From a virus: 40,134 nt of DNA. This document shows, in pieces, positions 31,206 to 37,900 of the stretch (its first letter is position 1; each line of letters begins with the position of its first letter). The stretch is from IMG/VR virus record IMGVR_UViG_3300013102_000021, positions 1 through 40,134 of that record. One strand, written 5' to 3'. The notes beneath the pieces were generated by a model, which made no database searches, had not been told where the DNA came from, and saw nothing but the letters and a program-made list of their open reading frames with translations. The translations under genes and the position numbers were made by a program.

Positions 31206-31651
31206 GCGGTCACCGCCACATGCACACCCACAGGGTTGTCGTCGCCGGCGTACTCCTCGACCGCGAGCAGGCGCACCACCCGGGCGTCGTCGGCGAGCAG
31301 GCCGGCATCCGTGAAGCCATCGAGCACAGCGCGCACGAGCTTGTCGATGTCCGGCTTCACAGCGGGGACGTTCCACCTGGGGCGCTGCGGCCGCGGCATC
31401 ACGAACGTCAGCTCCACGCACACGGGGCGGTCGAAGGTGACGCCCCGGTCAGCGTGCGCCGCGACGGTCGCCCGCCACGGCTTCAGCGTGGCCTTGTTCT
31501 GGTCGGTGACCACGGCGCGGGTGCCGACGACGAACGCCGTCTTGCTGCCCTGCTGCACCGGAGTGCCCGGGATGAAGAACTCCACCACCGACTGGTCGAC
31601 GGGCTCCTGGCCAACGGAGGGCAGAGCGATGCCTGCAGTGTCGAGGCTCAT
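31202..31651 (-). CDS. rusA: RusA-like Holliday junction resolvase
   Basis: A 149-aa protein: FFIPGTPVQQGSKTAF, LTFVMPRPQRPRWNVPAVKPDIDKLVRAVLDGFTDAGLLADDARVVRLLAVEEYA. The VKPDIDKLVRAVLD and ADDARVV segments carry the conserved acidic metal ligands and the catalytic Lys of RusA. It resolves recombination intermediates and branched replication products before packaging. ATGA coupling with the neighbour upstream. Confidence 0.9.
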   Translation of the reverse strand: MSLDTAGIALPSVGQEPVDQSVVEFFIPGTPVQQGSKTAFVVGTRAVVTDQNKATLKPWRATVAAHADRGVTFDRPVCVELTFVMPRPQRPRWNVPAVKPDIDKLVRAVLDGFTDAGLLADDARVVRLLAVEEYAGDDNPVGVHVAVTA

Positions 31652-31920
31652 GCGAGGCCCAACCCTTCTTCGACTAGGGCGTCGACCTTCTCCAGCCGCA
31701 AGTACGCCGCCGTCGTGCCCAGCTTCACCAGCCGCTCGCGGACCGTGAGCAGGTTCGCGATGCGCTGCTGCTCCACCAGCGCGAGAGTTGCGTGCGCCTG
31801 AGCCTCAACGGCAACGGTCAGCATGCTCTCGTCGGTCATGCCCTCTTCGGACTGGTAATCGTGCAGCCCGTCGATGTTGCGAATGGCCTCGGCCGTGTGG
31901 TCGATCTTCCGGGCGCTCAT
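31648..31920 (-). CDS. Hypothetical early protein, 90 aa
   Basis: A helical protein (KIDHTAEAIRNIDGLHDY, MLTVAVEAQAHATLALVEQQRIANLLTVRERLVKLG, YLRLEKVDALVEEG). No known domain. It sits between an SMC-like ATPase gene and rusA, overlapping both by 4 bp, so it probably belongs to the recombination module. Confidence 0.6.
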   Translation of the reverse strand: MSARKIDHTAEAIRNIDGLHDYQSEEGMTDESMLTVAVEAQAHATLALVEQQRIANLLTVRERLVKLGTTAAYLRLEKVDALVEEGLGLA

Positions 31921-33182
31921 GCTGCGACCTCGCCGTCGACGATGGTGAAGCCGATCTGCCGGGACTCGTCACGGTCACGCTCGACCAAGGCGATGTACCC
32001 GCGCTCGGACGCGATGCGCTCGATCTCCGCGAGAGTGTCAGCGTCGAGCGAGTCGCCGTCCTTCACCACGATCAGACGCAGGTCAGGCTGGGGGAGCGTC
32101 GCCAGGTCGAACGCGATCGCGGTCTTCTTCGCCGTGTTCACCTGCTTGAACGGCACCCCGTTGAACGTGATCCCCGATTCATCCACGGACAGGCCGTCGA
32201 CGGGGAACTTCGCCGCGGCGAGCCCGTCAGCTTTCGTCTTGTCGATGTCCGCGAGCTTCGCGGTGAGGGCGTCCTGCTCGGCCTTCTTCTCGGCCAGTTC
32301 GGCGGCAACCTTGGCGCGCTGCGCCTGCTGCCGGACCTTCGCGTTCGTTTCCTCGACGGATGCCAGGCGGGCGGTGATCGCGTCCGTGTCTACGCGCTCC
32401 GGCCCTGAACGGAAGGCGGCGTACATCTCTTCGCGCTGCGCCTTTGCGCTCTGGAGGTACGTCTTCGCAACGTCGAGTTCTTCGGTGAGTCGGGCGACCT
32501 TGGCCTCAGCGTTCTCGCACTCGGTGTCGATGCCTGCGAGGGCGTCCATCTGCTTGTCGAGGGCCGCATTGTGCTGCCGCGCCTCCTCATGCTCAGCGAG
32601 GATCGCCGCGGCCGACACCTCCTCGGAGGGTATCGACGGGTCCGCCGGCGGGAACCCGGCCAGCTGTCCCTCGAGGCGTGTTACGTCGCGGCCCACGTCG
32701 GTGCGGGCGTCGAAGAACCCTTTCCGCTTGGCGGTGATTTCGTCGAGGTCGAACGGCAGTTCCACGCGGGCGAGCAGCTGGTCGCGCTGCTTCTTCTCGT
32801 CGAGGTTCACGAACTCCTGCGGGTCGAACAGGGCCCCGCCTGTGGCCTTCAGGATGAAGTCCTTGCCGCTGGGGTACTTGGCGCCGTCGAGGGCGTACGC
32901 GGCGAGGGTGCCGGGGCCGTTGTCCTTCCACTTGCGAACGATGCGCGCCTCCGTAGTGACGACCTCCGCCTCAGCTTCCGTGGCTCGGTCGTTGATCGGA
33001 CGGGACGTGAGTCTCGTACCCTTCGGGTCAAAGATCTCCGCGATCGCGTCGATGAAGCTCGACTTGCCCGCGCCGTTCGCGCCGGCGAGCACGATCAGCG
33101 ACTTGCCCTCCGGGTTCAAGGTGATCTCCCCGGGGATGCCCTTGTAGCCGCGGACGGTGAGAGTAGTGATCTGCTGAGTCAT
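31917..33182 (-). CDS. RecF/SbcC-like AAA ATPase
   Basis: A 421-aa protein. N terminus TTLTVRGYKGIPGEITLNPEGKSLIVLAGANGAGKSSFIDAIAEIFDP with Walker A GANGAGKS at 34-41. A central coiled coil (about 190-300, rich in A/E/K/Q) splits the ATPase. The C-terminal lobe has LATLPQPDLRLIVVKDGDSLDADTLAEIERIA. ABC/SMC-type architecture suggests DNA end or gap binding in recombination with RusA, YqaJ and Bet. ATG 33182 follows AAAGGAA and overlaps the membrane protein stop. Confidence 0.82.
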   Translation of the reverse strand: MTQQITTLTVRGYKGIPGEITLNPEGKSLIVLAGANGAGKSSFIDAIAEIFDPKGTRLTSRPINDRATEAEAEVVTTEARIVRKWKDNGPGTLAAYALDGAKYPSGKDFILKATGGALFDPQEFVNLDEKKQRDQLLARVELPFDLDEITAKRKGFFDARTDVGRDVTRLEGQLAGFPPADPSIPSEEVSAAAILAEHEEARQHNAALDKQMDALAGIDTECENAEAKVARLTEELDVAKTYLQSAKAQREEMYAAFRSGPERVDTDAITARLASVEETNAKVRQQAQRAKVAAELAEKKAEQDALTAKLADIDKTKADGLAAAKFPVDGLSVDESGITFNGVPFKQVNTAKKTAIAFDLATLPQPDLRLIVVKDGDSLDADTLAEIERIASERGYIALVERDRDESRQIGFTIVDGEVAA

Positions 33183-33352
33183 GGGTGATTCCTTTCGAGG
33201 TGCGCCAGAACGGCGACGAGAAGCCACAAAACAGTGGCGATGAGAAGGGCCGGCCACACAAGCGCGAAGGCCGTGGGCAGGAACCCGATGAAGGCCAGCG
33301 CCAGGAGAGCGACGACGACCCAGAACAGGGCCCGCCCGGTGCGCCTCACCAT
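33179..33352 (-). CDS. Small membrane protein, 57 aa
   Basis: Two hydrophobic segments, FWVVVALLALAFIGFLPTAF (10-29) and VWPALLIATVLWLLVAVLA (32-50), with basic MVRRTGR at the start and HLERNHP at the end: a two-pass hairpin topology with both ends likely inside. It overlaps both neighbours (7 and 4 bp), strong support for a real gene. Function unknown; host membrane alteration or exclusion is possible. Confidence 0.7.
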   Translation of the reverse strand: MVRRTGRALFWVVVALLALAFIGFLPTAFALVWPALLIATVLWLLVAVLAHLERNHP

Positions 33353-33696
33353 GAGGTCACCCGCACGTCCTCGATCAGGAACGCGGCGCGCATGAAGTCC
33401 TCAGCGGGGCCGGTGCCGTCGTCGTCAGGGGCTGCGGCGATCCGCACCCATCCGGGACGGGAAGGCAACAACCATCCGTCGAGCGTGCGTTCCTCGTCGC
33501 CGACCCACCACGACACGGTTACCCGCTCGCCTACCTTCGGGGTTGGTCTCGCGTTCGTGCGCCGTTCAGCGATGTTGTCGAGGATCGTTTCGCAACGTTC
33601 GCGGCCCACGCCGTCGAGTACATCCAGCCGGGACAGGTCATTGTGCGGGTCAGGGCCAATCAGCGCCCCGAAAATCTTGCCCATGAGCTTGCCCAT
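33346..33696 (-). CDS. Hypothetical early protein, 116 aa
   Basis: MGKLMGKIFGALIGPDPHNDLSRLDVLDGV at the N terminus, then ERVTVSWWVGDEERTLDGWLLPSRPGWVRIAAAPDD and a C-terminal FLIEDVRVTSW strand: probably a small beta domain with a helical N terminus. No family recognised. TGATG overlap with the preceding membrane protein gene. Confidence 0.6.
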   Translation of the reverse strand: MGKLMGKIFGALIGPDPHNDLSRLDVLDGVGRERCETILDNIAERRTNARPTPKVGERVTVSWWVGDEERTLDGWLLPSRPGWVRIAAAPDDDGTGPAEDFMRAAFLIEDVRVTSW

Positions 33697-33821
33697 CACA
33701 GCACCCGCCCCAGCACGACCACGAGCGCCACCGCAATGACCACCGCGGCGAACACGACCGGCGCTAATAACAGCCACCAGTTCACTGGGAGCGGCTGGAA
33801 CGTCGACCGACGGGCGCTCAC
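33696..33821 (-). CDS. Single-pass membrane peptide, 41 aa
   Basis: Starts at GTG 33821 (GTGA overlap with the antirepressor stop) and encodes VSARRSTFQPLPVNWW followed by a hydrophobic helix LLLAPVVFAAVVIAVALVVVLG. Basic N terminus, one transmembrane segment, short basic end. Overlaps at both ends support it. Unknown function. Confidence 0.6.
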   Translation of the reverse strand: MSARRSTFQPLPVNWWLLLAPVVFAAVVIAVALVVVLGRVL

Positions 33822-34627
33822 GCGGTCACCGCCTTCAACGCGCCCGCGCTCAGACGCTGACGCAACCGGTCAAGCCCTTTGATCGTCACCCGAACCTGCG
33901 GCGGGTCGATGATGCGCTCGCCCGTCTTCGGGTGCTCGTGCGACTGCGGCTTCGACGCCAGGTAACCCATGTCCACAATGGACGCGTAAGGCTCCCAGGT
34001 GCCGTGGCCGCTGCGGAAGATCCAGTGCATGTCCGCCAACTGATCGAACAGGCGCTGCGGGCCCGTCGGGACACCAGCACGGGCGAGCATCTTCGCCGCC
34101 TCGCCCACCGGGTAGTCGCCCTTCGCGCCGGCCAGCTCGTCCCACGCCTCGGCGGACGGTTCAAGCTCGGCGACCTTCGACTCAAGTGCCGCGACGCGCT
34201 GAGTAGTCAGCTGCAAGGCGCGGGCGATGATCTCGTCGTCGCTCAGCGCGACCGCCGAGACTTCCTGCTTGCGGGTCTGCACCGCGAAGTACTGCTGCGC
34301 GGCGGCGATCTCCGGCTTCCGCGCATCCGCGTTCTGGAACAGGATGTAGCAGCCGTAGCGCGTCAGCTCGACATCCTCGATCTGACGCTTGGCGCCGGAG
34401 CCGACCGTGACCAATTTCGCGGTGCCGCGAAAATGGTCTGAGGCGTCGAGGCCGCTTGCGTTGACGGATGCGACCGCGCGGTTGATCGCGTCGTTGAAGC
34501 GCTCCCACCGCTCGTATCCGGCGAGTTCCATCAGGTCGCGTGCGCTCCACACCTCCCCATCGGTGAGGGTCACTACGCGCAGATCATCCAATCTGGCCGC
34601 GTAGCTGGTAATCTCTGTGGTGTTCAA
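33818..34627 (-). CDS. Antirepressor with DinD-like N terminus and KilAC C terminus
   Basis: A 269-aa protein. Residues about 20-135 resemble DinD: EVWSARDLMELAGYERWERFNDAINRAVASVNASG, SDHFRGTAKLVTVGSGAKRQIEDVELTRYGCYILFQNADARKPEIAAAQQYFAVQTRKQE. A helical linker (about 145-172) leads to a KilAC-type DNA-binding domain (about 178-265: YPVGEAAKMLARAGVPTGPQRLFDQLADMHWIFR through RVTIKGLDRLRQRL). Phage antirepressors of this build counter the lysogenic repressor. Its place early in the operon fits a role in induction. Confidence 0.82.
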   Translation of the reverse strand: MNTTEITSYAARLDDLRVVTLTDGEVWSARDLMELAGYERWERFNDAINRAVASVNASGLDASDHFRGTAKLVTVGSGAKRQIEDVELTRYGCYILFQNADARKPEIAAAQQYFAVQTRKQEVSAVALSDDEIIARALQLTTQRVAALESKVAELEPSAEAWDELAGAKGDYPVGEAAKMLARAGVPTGPQRLFDQLADMHWIFRSGHGTWEPYASIVDMGYLASKPQSHEHPKTGERIIDPPQVRVTIKGLDRLRQRLSAGALKAVTA

Positions 34628-34649
34628 GACAGATTCCTTTCTGTTGGTC

Positions 34650-34683
34650 GGTCCATCGGTTGCCCCCGATGGACCTTCTTTTT
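34650..34683 (+). terminator. Plus-strand intrinsic terminator between two minus-strand genes
   Basis: GGTCCATCGG (34650-34659) and CCGATGGACC (34666-34675) form a perfect 10-bp stem with a 6-nt loop, followed by TTCTTTTT (34676-34683). The T tract lies only on the plus side, so it should stop rightward (antisense) transcription; on the minus strand the hairpin precedes the antirepressor ribosome site. Confidence 0.65.
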
Positions 34684-34699
34684 GGGTGAGAGCGGCGTG

Positions 34700-34930
34700 C
34701 TATGACGCCTGGGCGCCGAAGGATCGGCTGTCGATGAACGACTGGAGAACATCGGCTCGGATGCGCTGCTTGGCGCGAGTGGTGCCGAGTTCTACGACGG
34801 GGAGCTGCCCGTCCTTGATGCGCTCGTACACCCACACCTTCGACACCTCGAGGCGCTCGGCCACGGTGGCGACGGAGTAGAGGCGGACAGCCTCGACGGG
34901 TGCAGGCGGCGTCTTGACACAGTCGGTCAT
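34700..34930 (-). CDS. Excisionase-like HTH protein
   Basis: A 76-aa protein: RLYSVATVAERLEVSKVWVYERIKDGQLPVVELGTTRAKQRIRADVLQSFIDS is a winged HTH of the MerR/excisionase class (HTH about 18-40, wing about 44-56). Next to the genetic switch, it is a good candidate for the recombination directionality factor that would bind near attP; it could instead be a transcription regulator. ATGA overlap with the Cro-like gene. Confidence 0.65.
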   Translation of the reverse strand: MTDCVKTPPAPVEAVRLYSVATVAERLEVSKVWVYERIKDGQLPVVELGTTRAKQRIRADVLQSFIDSRSFGAQAS

Positions 34931-35190
34931 GATGCGAGGTCCTCGGCGGGGACGGCTGCGAAGAGCGCGTCGGACGAGACGTGGGGGAACGCCAGCTTCA
35001 TTCGGGCGATGAACCCGCCCGAAACGGGCTTCCCTTCCGAGGCGCGCCAGAGGGTCGCCGGGTTGACCCCGATGACCTTGGCGAGCTGTGCTTCCGTCTC
35101 GATCCCGTTCGCTCTGCGAAGCTCGTCCAGCTTGGCCCGCTTGAGCACCATGACTGGGGCGCATGTTGCGGAAGTGGTTGTTGCTTGCAT
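34927..35190 (-). CDS. Cro-like HTH protein, first gene of the early operon
   Basis: An 87-aa protein with an HTH at about 32-58 (TEAQLAKVIGVNPATLWRASEGKPVSGG). It is divergent from the repressor. The ATG at 35190 was chosen because TACCGT ends exactly 7 nt upstream and a GCAA-N4-TTGC operator abuts that box; no ribosome site is present, so a leaderless mRNA is likely. Alternative starts are 35286 (which would place the operator in the gene) and 35151. Confidence 0.7.
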   Translation of the reverse strand: MQATTTSATCAPVMVLKRAKLDELRRANGIETEAQLAKVIGVNPATLWRASEGKPVSGGFIARMKLAFPHVSSDALFAAVPAEDLAS

Positions 35191-35203
35191 GTCAGCAACG
35201 GTA

Positions 35204-35215
35204 GCAAAGTGTTGC
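35204..35215. promoter_or_regulatory. Operator at the leftward early promoter
   Basis: GCAAAGTGTTGC (GCAA-N4-TTGC). Read on the minus strand it abuts the -10-like TACCGT (plus 35198-35203), which lies 7 nt before the start at 35190. Binding here would block the early promoter. Confidence 0.6.
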
Positions 35216-35298
35216 GGCAATGAACGCCAATTGCGTTCCAGCGCGGCGTGTCGGTCTGCGACTTCCGCGTAATTACGCCGTGCCACCGTGGAAAGTCA

Positions 35299-35335
35299 TT
35301 GCATGCGTGCAAGACTTTGCGATAGTGTCAGCTCT
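35299..35335 (+). promoter_or_regulatory. Repressor promoter with embedded operator
   Basis: TTGCAT (35299-35304), 18-bp spacer, TAGTGT (35323-35328), then 7 nt to the GTG at 35336, predicting a leaderless mRNA. The second operator GCAAGACTTTGC (35309-35320) lies within the spacer and suggests autoregulation. Confidence 0.6.
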
Positions 35336-35848
35336 GTGAATAAGAGACTGAGCTGGGTTGACTACCTACGCATGATCAGCGAAGACGCCAGCGGCGCCGC
35401 GATCGCCCGTCAGACCGGCATCCCGGCGTCCACCATCAGCCGGTGGTTCTCGGGGGAGTTCGACCCGAAGCCGCGCCAGGTGGTCCAAGTCGCTCGTGCC
35501 TACGGCACCAGCCCACTCCAAGCGCTGATTGCCGCGGACTTCCTCAGCCCCGAGGATGTGGACCTGCCCGAGAACACTCCCCGGCAGCTTCAGATACGAG
35601 ACTTCACAGAACTCGAGCTCGCGCGCGAGATCGTGCGCCGTGTAGAAGAAGGCAGCTCGCCCGTGCTCGAAGCGCCCCTCGACGGCGCCCACCCGGCCAT
35701 GAATGTCAGCCCCATGCAGAAGCCTGTGAAGAAGAGATTCCTCGACGCGCCCATGTATCCCACCCCTAACAGGACCGATCCTGAGGCCGCGAAGAAGAAG
35801 GCCGCACTTCGCGACCCCGAGATGAACAACGACGAATCCTTCGAGTAG
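35336..35848 (+). CDS. Lysogeny (immunity) repressor
   Basis: A 170-aa protein with an N-terminal HTH (about 17-42: DASGAAIARQTGIPASTISRWFSG) followed by a Cro/CI-type helix pair (PRQVVQVARAYGTSPLQALIAADFL). The C-terminal half is polar and low-complexity, with no LexA-type protease fold, so induction by self-cleavage is unlikely. An ImmA/IrrE-like metalloprotease encoded 2 bp downstream probably inactivates it instead (family knowledge from ImmR/ImmA systems). GTG 35336 chosen from promoter spacing. Confidence 0.82.
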   Translation: MNKRLSWVDYLRMISEDASGAAIARQTGIPASTISRWFSGEFDPKPRQVVQVARAYGTSPLQALIAADFLSPEDVDLPENTPRQLQIRDFTELELAREIVRRVEEGSSPVLEAPLDGAHPAMNVSPMQKPVKKRFLDAPMYPTPNRTDPEAAKKKAALRDPEMNNDESFE

Positions 35849-35850
35849 AG

Positions 35851-36216
35851 ATGCCCCACAGGTACGACCCATTCGCCCACGCCGACGCGCTCGGCATCAC
35901 CGTCCGTTTCGGCCGGCTTCGTACCGCGAACGGACTCTGGCTGCCTGACCACCGCTCCATCATCATCAAGGAAGGGATGCGCGCCGTGCACACACGTGTT
36001 GCGCTCACGCACGAGATCGGACACGCCGACCTCGGCCACGAGGACGACCGCCCGAAGCACGAGCGGCAAGCTGACCGGTATGCCGCCCGCCGGCTCGTCG
36101 ACCCTGTCCGCTTCCGCGAGCTCGCGACCTGGACGAGCGACTCGTATCGCATCGCGCACGAACTCGGCGTCACTCAGCGCATCCTCGCCGCCTACGTGCA
36201 GGGGTGCCGAGCATGA
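35851..36216 (+). CDS. ImmA/IrrE-like metallo-endopeptidase
   Basis: A 121-aa protein with the zinc motif HEIGH at 54-58 (LTHEIGHADLGH) and the third ligand region KHERQADRYAARRL (E71). Preceding strands (GLWLPDHRSIIIKEGM) match the family. These proteases cleave HTH repressors of mobile elements on damage or quorum signals. Placed between the repressor (2-bp gap) and integrase (ATGA overlap), it forms a lysogeny operon. Confidence 0.88.
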   Translation: MPHRYDPFAHADALGITVRFGRLRTANGLWLPDHRSIIIKEGMRAVHTRVALTHEIGHADLGHEDDRPKHERQADRYAARRLVDPVRFRELATWTSDSYRIAHELGVTQRILAAYVQGCRA

Positions 36217-37400
36217 GGGCCGCGAAGGGCGAAGGTTCCGTCATGAAGACCGCGACCGGCTACCGCGGCTACGTAACCATCGACGGGAAACGCAAGTACA
36301 CGTCCGTCTTCAAGACGAAGGCCCTCGCGTCGCAGGCGAAGCGAGAGCTGCTTGCGCGCAAGGACGACGGCCGCCTGGTCGCCGGCAAGGTGCCGTCCGT
36401 GGAGCAGTGGATGAATCACTGGCTCGACAACGTCGCCAAGCACCGGCCCACGACCTACGCGACCAATAAGTGGGTGGTCGACAAGAAGATCGTCCCCGAG
36501 CTTGGCACGATCAAGCTCCCGTCGGTCACTGCCGAGCGACTCGAGCAGTGGGTGGCTGACCTCGGCGTCGCCCCGTCGAGTCAGCGTCGCTACCTCGCCC
36601 CGCTCCGCGCCGCGCTCAACGTGGCATTCAAGCGTGGCCACATCCCGTTCAACCCTGCGGACCGCGTCGAGCTCGAAGCGAAGGGCAAGCCCAACACGAC
36701 CTCATTCTCCCGGGAGGACCGCGACGCCATCCTTGCTGCCGCCACTGGTTACAACAGCGCGCGCTGGCACCTCGCATTGCGAATCGGGCTCCGGCCCGCC
36801 GAGGCGCTCGGCCTGACCTGGCAGAACTTCAACGCGAAGACCGGCACACTCTCGGTCACACACCAGCTGCTCTATGCCAAAGGCAAGGGTCTGTACCACC
36901 AGCCGGAGCCGAAGACGGAAGCGGGGGAGCGGGTCATCCAGCTACCCAAGTCGCTGGTGCAGCTCCTCGTCGAGCAACGGCGCACGCAGATGCAGATGAT
37001 GGCAGAGCAGGGCGACGAGTGGAAGGGCTGGGAGTACGCGGGCGCCCCAGTCGCGCTGATGTTCACGCAGGACAACGGCCGTCCGATTCAAGCGCGCATG
37101 GACACCGCCCGATGGAAGGCCCTGCTCGAGCGGGCGGGTCTCGCCGCGACCAAGCGCTACCAGTCCAGGCACACTGCGGCATCGCATCTTCTCGTAGAGA
37201 GCGGTGGCGATGTCGCGGTCGTCGCGGACACTCTCGGCCACGCCGACTCAGGCTTCACGTACCGCACCTACGTACACCCGCTGGAGGAGCGAAAGCGGGC
37301 ACTCGCCGAGAAGATGGACGCGCCCTCTGCACCTTATGCTGCACCCTATGATGCTTCCGACGCTGAACGTGGGCGAACAGTCGAGGCCGGAAATCGCTGA
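36213..37400 (+). CDS. int: Tyrosine integrase
   Basis: A 395-aa recombinase. An N-terminal arm-binding domain (about 5-60, GEGSVMKTATGYRGYVTIDGKRK), a core-binding SAM-like domain (about 63-150) and a catalytic domain (about 165-365): R194 in GLRPAEALGL, K234, R319 in YQSRHTAASHLL (the usual HxxR His is Tyr316), H343 in LGHADSG, and the nucleophile Y353 in RTYVHP. The C-terminal tail is encoded by the left arm-site repeat. ATG 36213 overlaps the protease stop; GTG 36204 is possible. It should integrate the phage at a tRNA-Thr gene. Confidence 0.92.
   Translation: MRAAKGEGSVMKTATGYRGYVTIDGKRKYTSVFKTKALASQAKRELLARKDDGRLVAGKVPSVEQWMNHWLDNVAKHRPTTYATNKWVVDKKIVPELGTIKLPSVTAERLEQWVADLGVAPSSQRRYLAPLRAALNVAFKRGHIPFNPADRVELEAKGKPNTTSFSREDRDAILAAATGYNSARWHLALRIGLRPAEALGLTWQNFNAKTGTLSVTHQLLYAKGKGLYHQPEPKTEAGERVIQLPKSLVQLLVEQRRTQMQMMAEQGDEWKGWEYAGAPVALMFTQDNGRPIQARMDTARWKALLERAGLAATKRYQSRHTAASHLLVESGGDVAVVADTLGHADSGFTYRTYVHPLEERKRALAEKMDAPSAPYAAPYDASDAERGRTVEAGNR
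37327..37350. repeat. Left arm-type integrase sites (two 12-mers)
   Basis: CTGCACCTTATG and CTGCACCCTATG in direct tandem, inside the 3' end of int. The same pair occurs at 37547-37570 on the other side of attP, in the same orientation, with one difference overall: the layout of P-arm sites for lambda/L5-type integrases. Confidence 0.7.
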
Positions 37401-37453
37401 TTTCTCGCGAATGCTGGTCGTCGCTGAACATCAGCTAACGGGGTCGCCACTCA

Positions 37454-37498
37454 CTCGTAATGAATAGGTCATCAGTTCGATTCTGATAGGCGGCCCCA
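37454..37498 (+). other. attP: attP core: 3' half of tRNA-Thr(CGU)
   Basis: Correct tRNA geometry from the anticodon loop on: CTCGTAA (anticodon CGT, U33, A37), stem strand TGAAT, variable AGGTC, T arm ATCAG-TTCGATT-CTGAT, acceptor strand AGGCGGC, then CCCA. The 5' half is absent. Integration would rebuild the host tRNA. Start of the common core cannot be fixed without attB. Confidence 0.75.
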
Positions 37499-37508
37499 GT
37501 AAAACAGA

Positions 37509-37541
37509 GGCCACCAGCCCGGATGGGTTGGTGGCCTTTCT
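37509..37541 (+). terminator. Intrinsic terminator after int/attP
   Basis: GGCCACCAGCCC (37509-37520) pairs with GGGTTGGTGGCC (37525-37536, one wobble) around a GGAT loop, followed by TTTCT. It ends the repressor-protease-integrase transcript. Confidence 0.75.
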
Positions 37542-37546
37542 GGCAC

Positions 37547-37570
37547 CTGCACCTTACGCTGCACCCTATG
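37547..37570. repeat. Right arm-type integrase sites (two 12-mers)
   Basis: CTGCACCTTACG and CTGCACCCTATG, 23 of 24 bases identical to the left pair. The right pair overlaps the stop codon of the HTH gene at 37566. Confidence 0.7.
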
Positions 37571-37823
37571 GTTTTCGCGCCTCTTCGACTGCTCGGCGCA
37601 CCACCGCGACAATGTCCAGGCGCAGTGCGGCGCAGAGGCTGTCCAGCTCGTCCAAGAGCATCGCGCGCTCGCCCCGTAGGTACTTCGAGAGTTGGGACTG
37701 CGAGATCCCAGTCAGCTGGCCGAGTTCCTGCTGACTAAGTCCGGCCCGCTGTCTGGCGTCGTCCAAGATCGGCCCCAAGCATTGCGAGAGGCGCCGGCCA
37801 GGCCGGGTGCTGCGGGATGACAT
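37566..37823 (-). CDS. XRE-family HTH regulator
   Basis: An 85-aa protein with a standard Cro/CI HTH (about 20-45: DARQRAGLSQQELGQLTGISQSQLSKYLRGERAM), then DELDSLCAALRLDIVAVVRRAVEEA. Divergent from another HTH gene across a perfect palindrome. TAGCTT ends 6 nt before the ATG, so it may also be leaderless, although GAGG is adjacent to the ATG. It could regulate the accessory island or act as a second immunity repressor. Confidence 0.75.
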   Translation of the reverse strand: MSSRSTRPGRRLSQCLGPILDDARQRAGLSQQELGQLTGISQSQLSKYLRGERAMLLDELDSLCAALRLDIVAVVRRAVEEARKP

Positions 37824-37872
37824 TCCTCGAAGCTATCGCGTGGATAACGACCGACTCGCCATGTCAGGCGGA

Positions 37873-37893
37873 CTAGTTCAAATGAACTAGAAT
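37873..37893 (+). promoter_or_regulatory. Palindromic operator and leaderless promoter between divergent HTH genes
   Basis: CTAGTTCAAATGAACTAG (37873-37890) is a perfect 8-2-8 palindrome. Its right edge overlaps the -10-like TAGAAT (37888-37893), which ends 7 nt before the ATG at 37901. Binding would occlude the plus-strand promoter. Confidence 0.65.
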
Positions 37894-37900
37894 TGGGGGT

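Noticed and set aside
34617-34880. Plus-strand gene ahead of the plus-strand terminator at 34650
   Set aside because: The terminator lies inside this frame, and the frame is antisense to the Xis-like HTH gene.
37454-37498. A complete functional tRNA at attP
   Set aside because: Only the 3' half from the anticodon loop is present; the D arm and 5' acceptor strand are missing.
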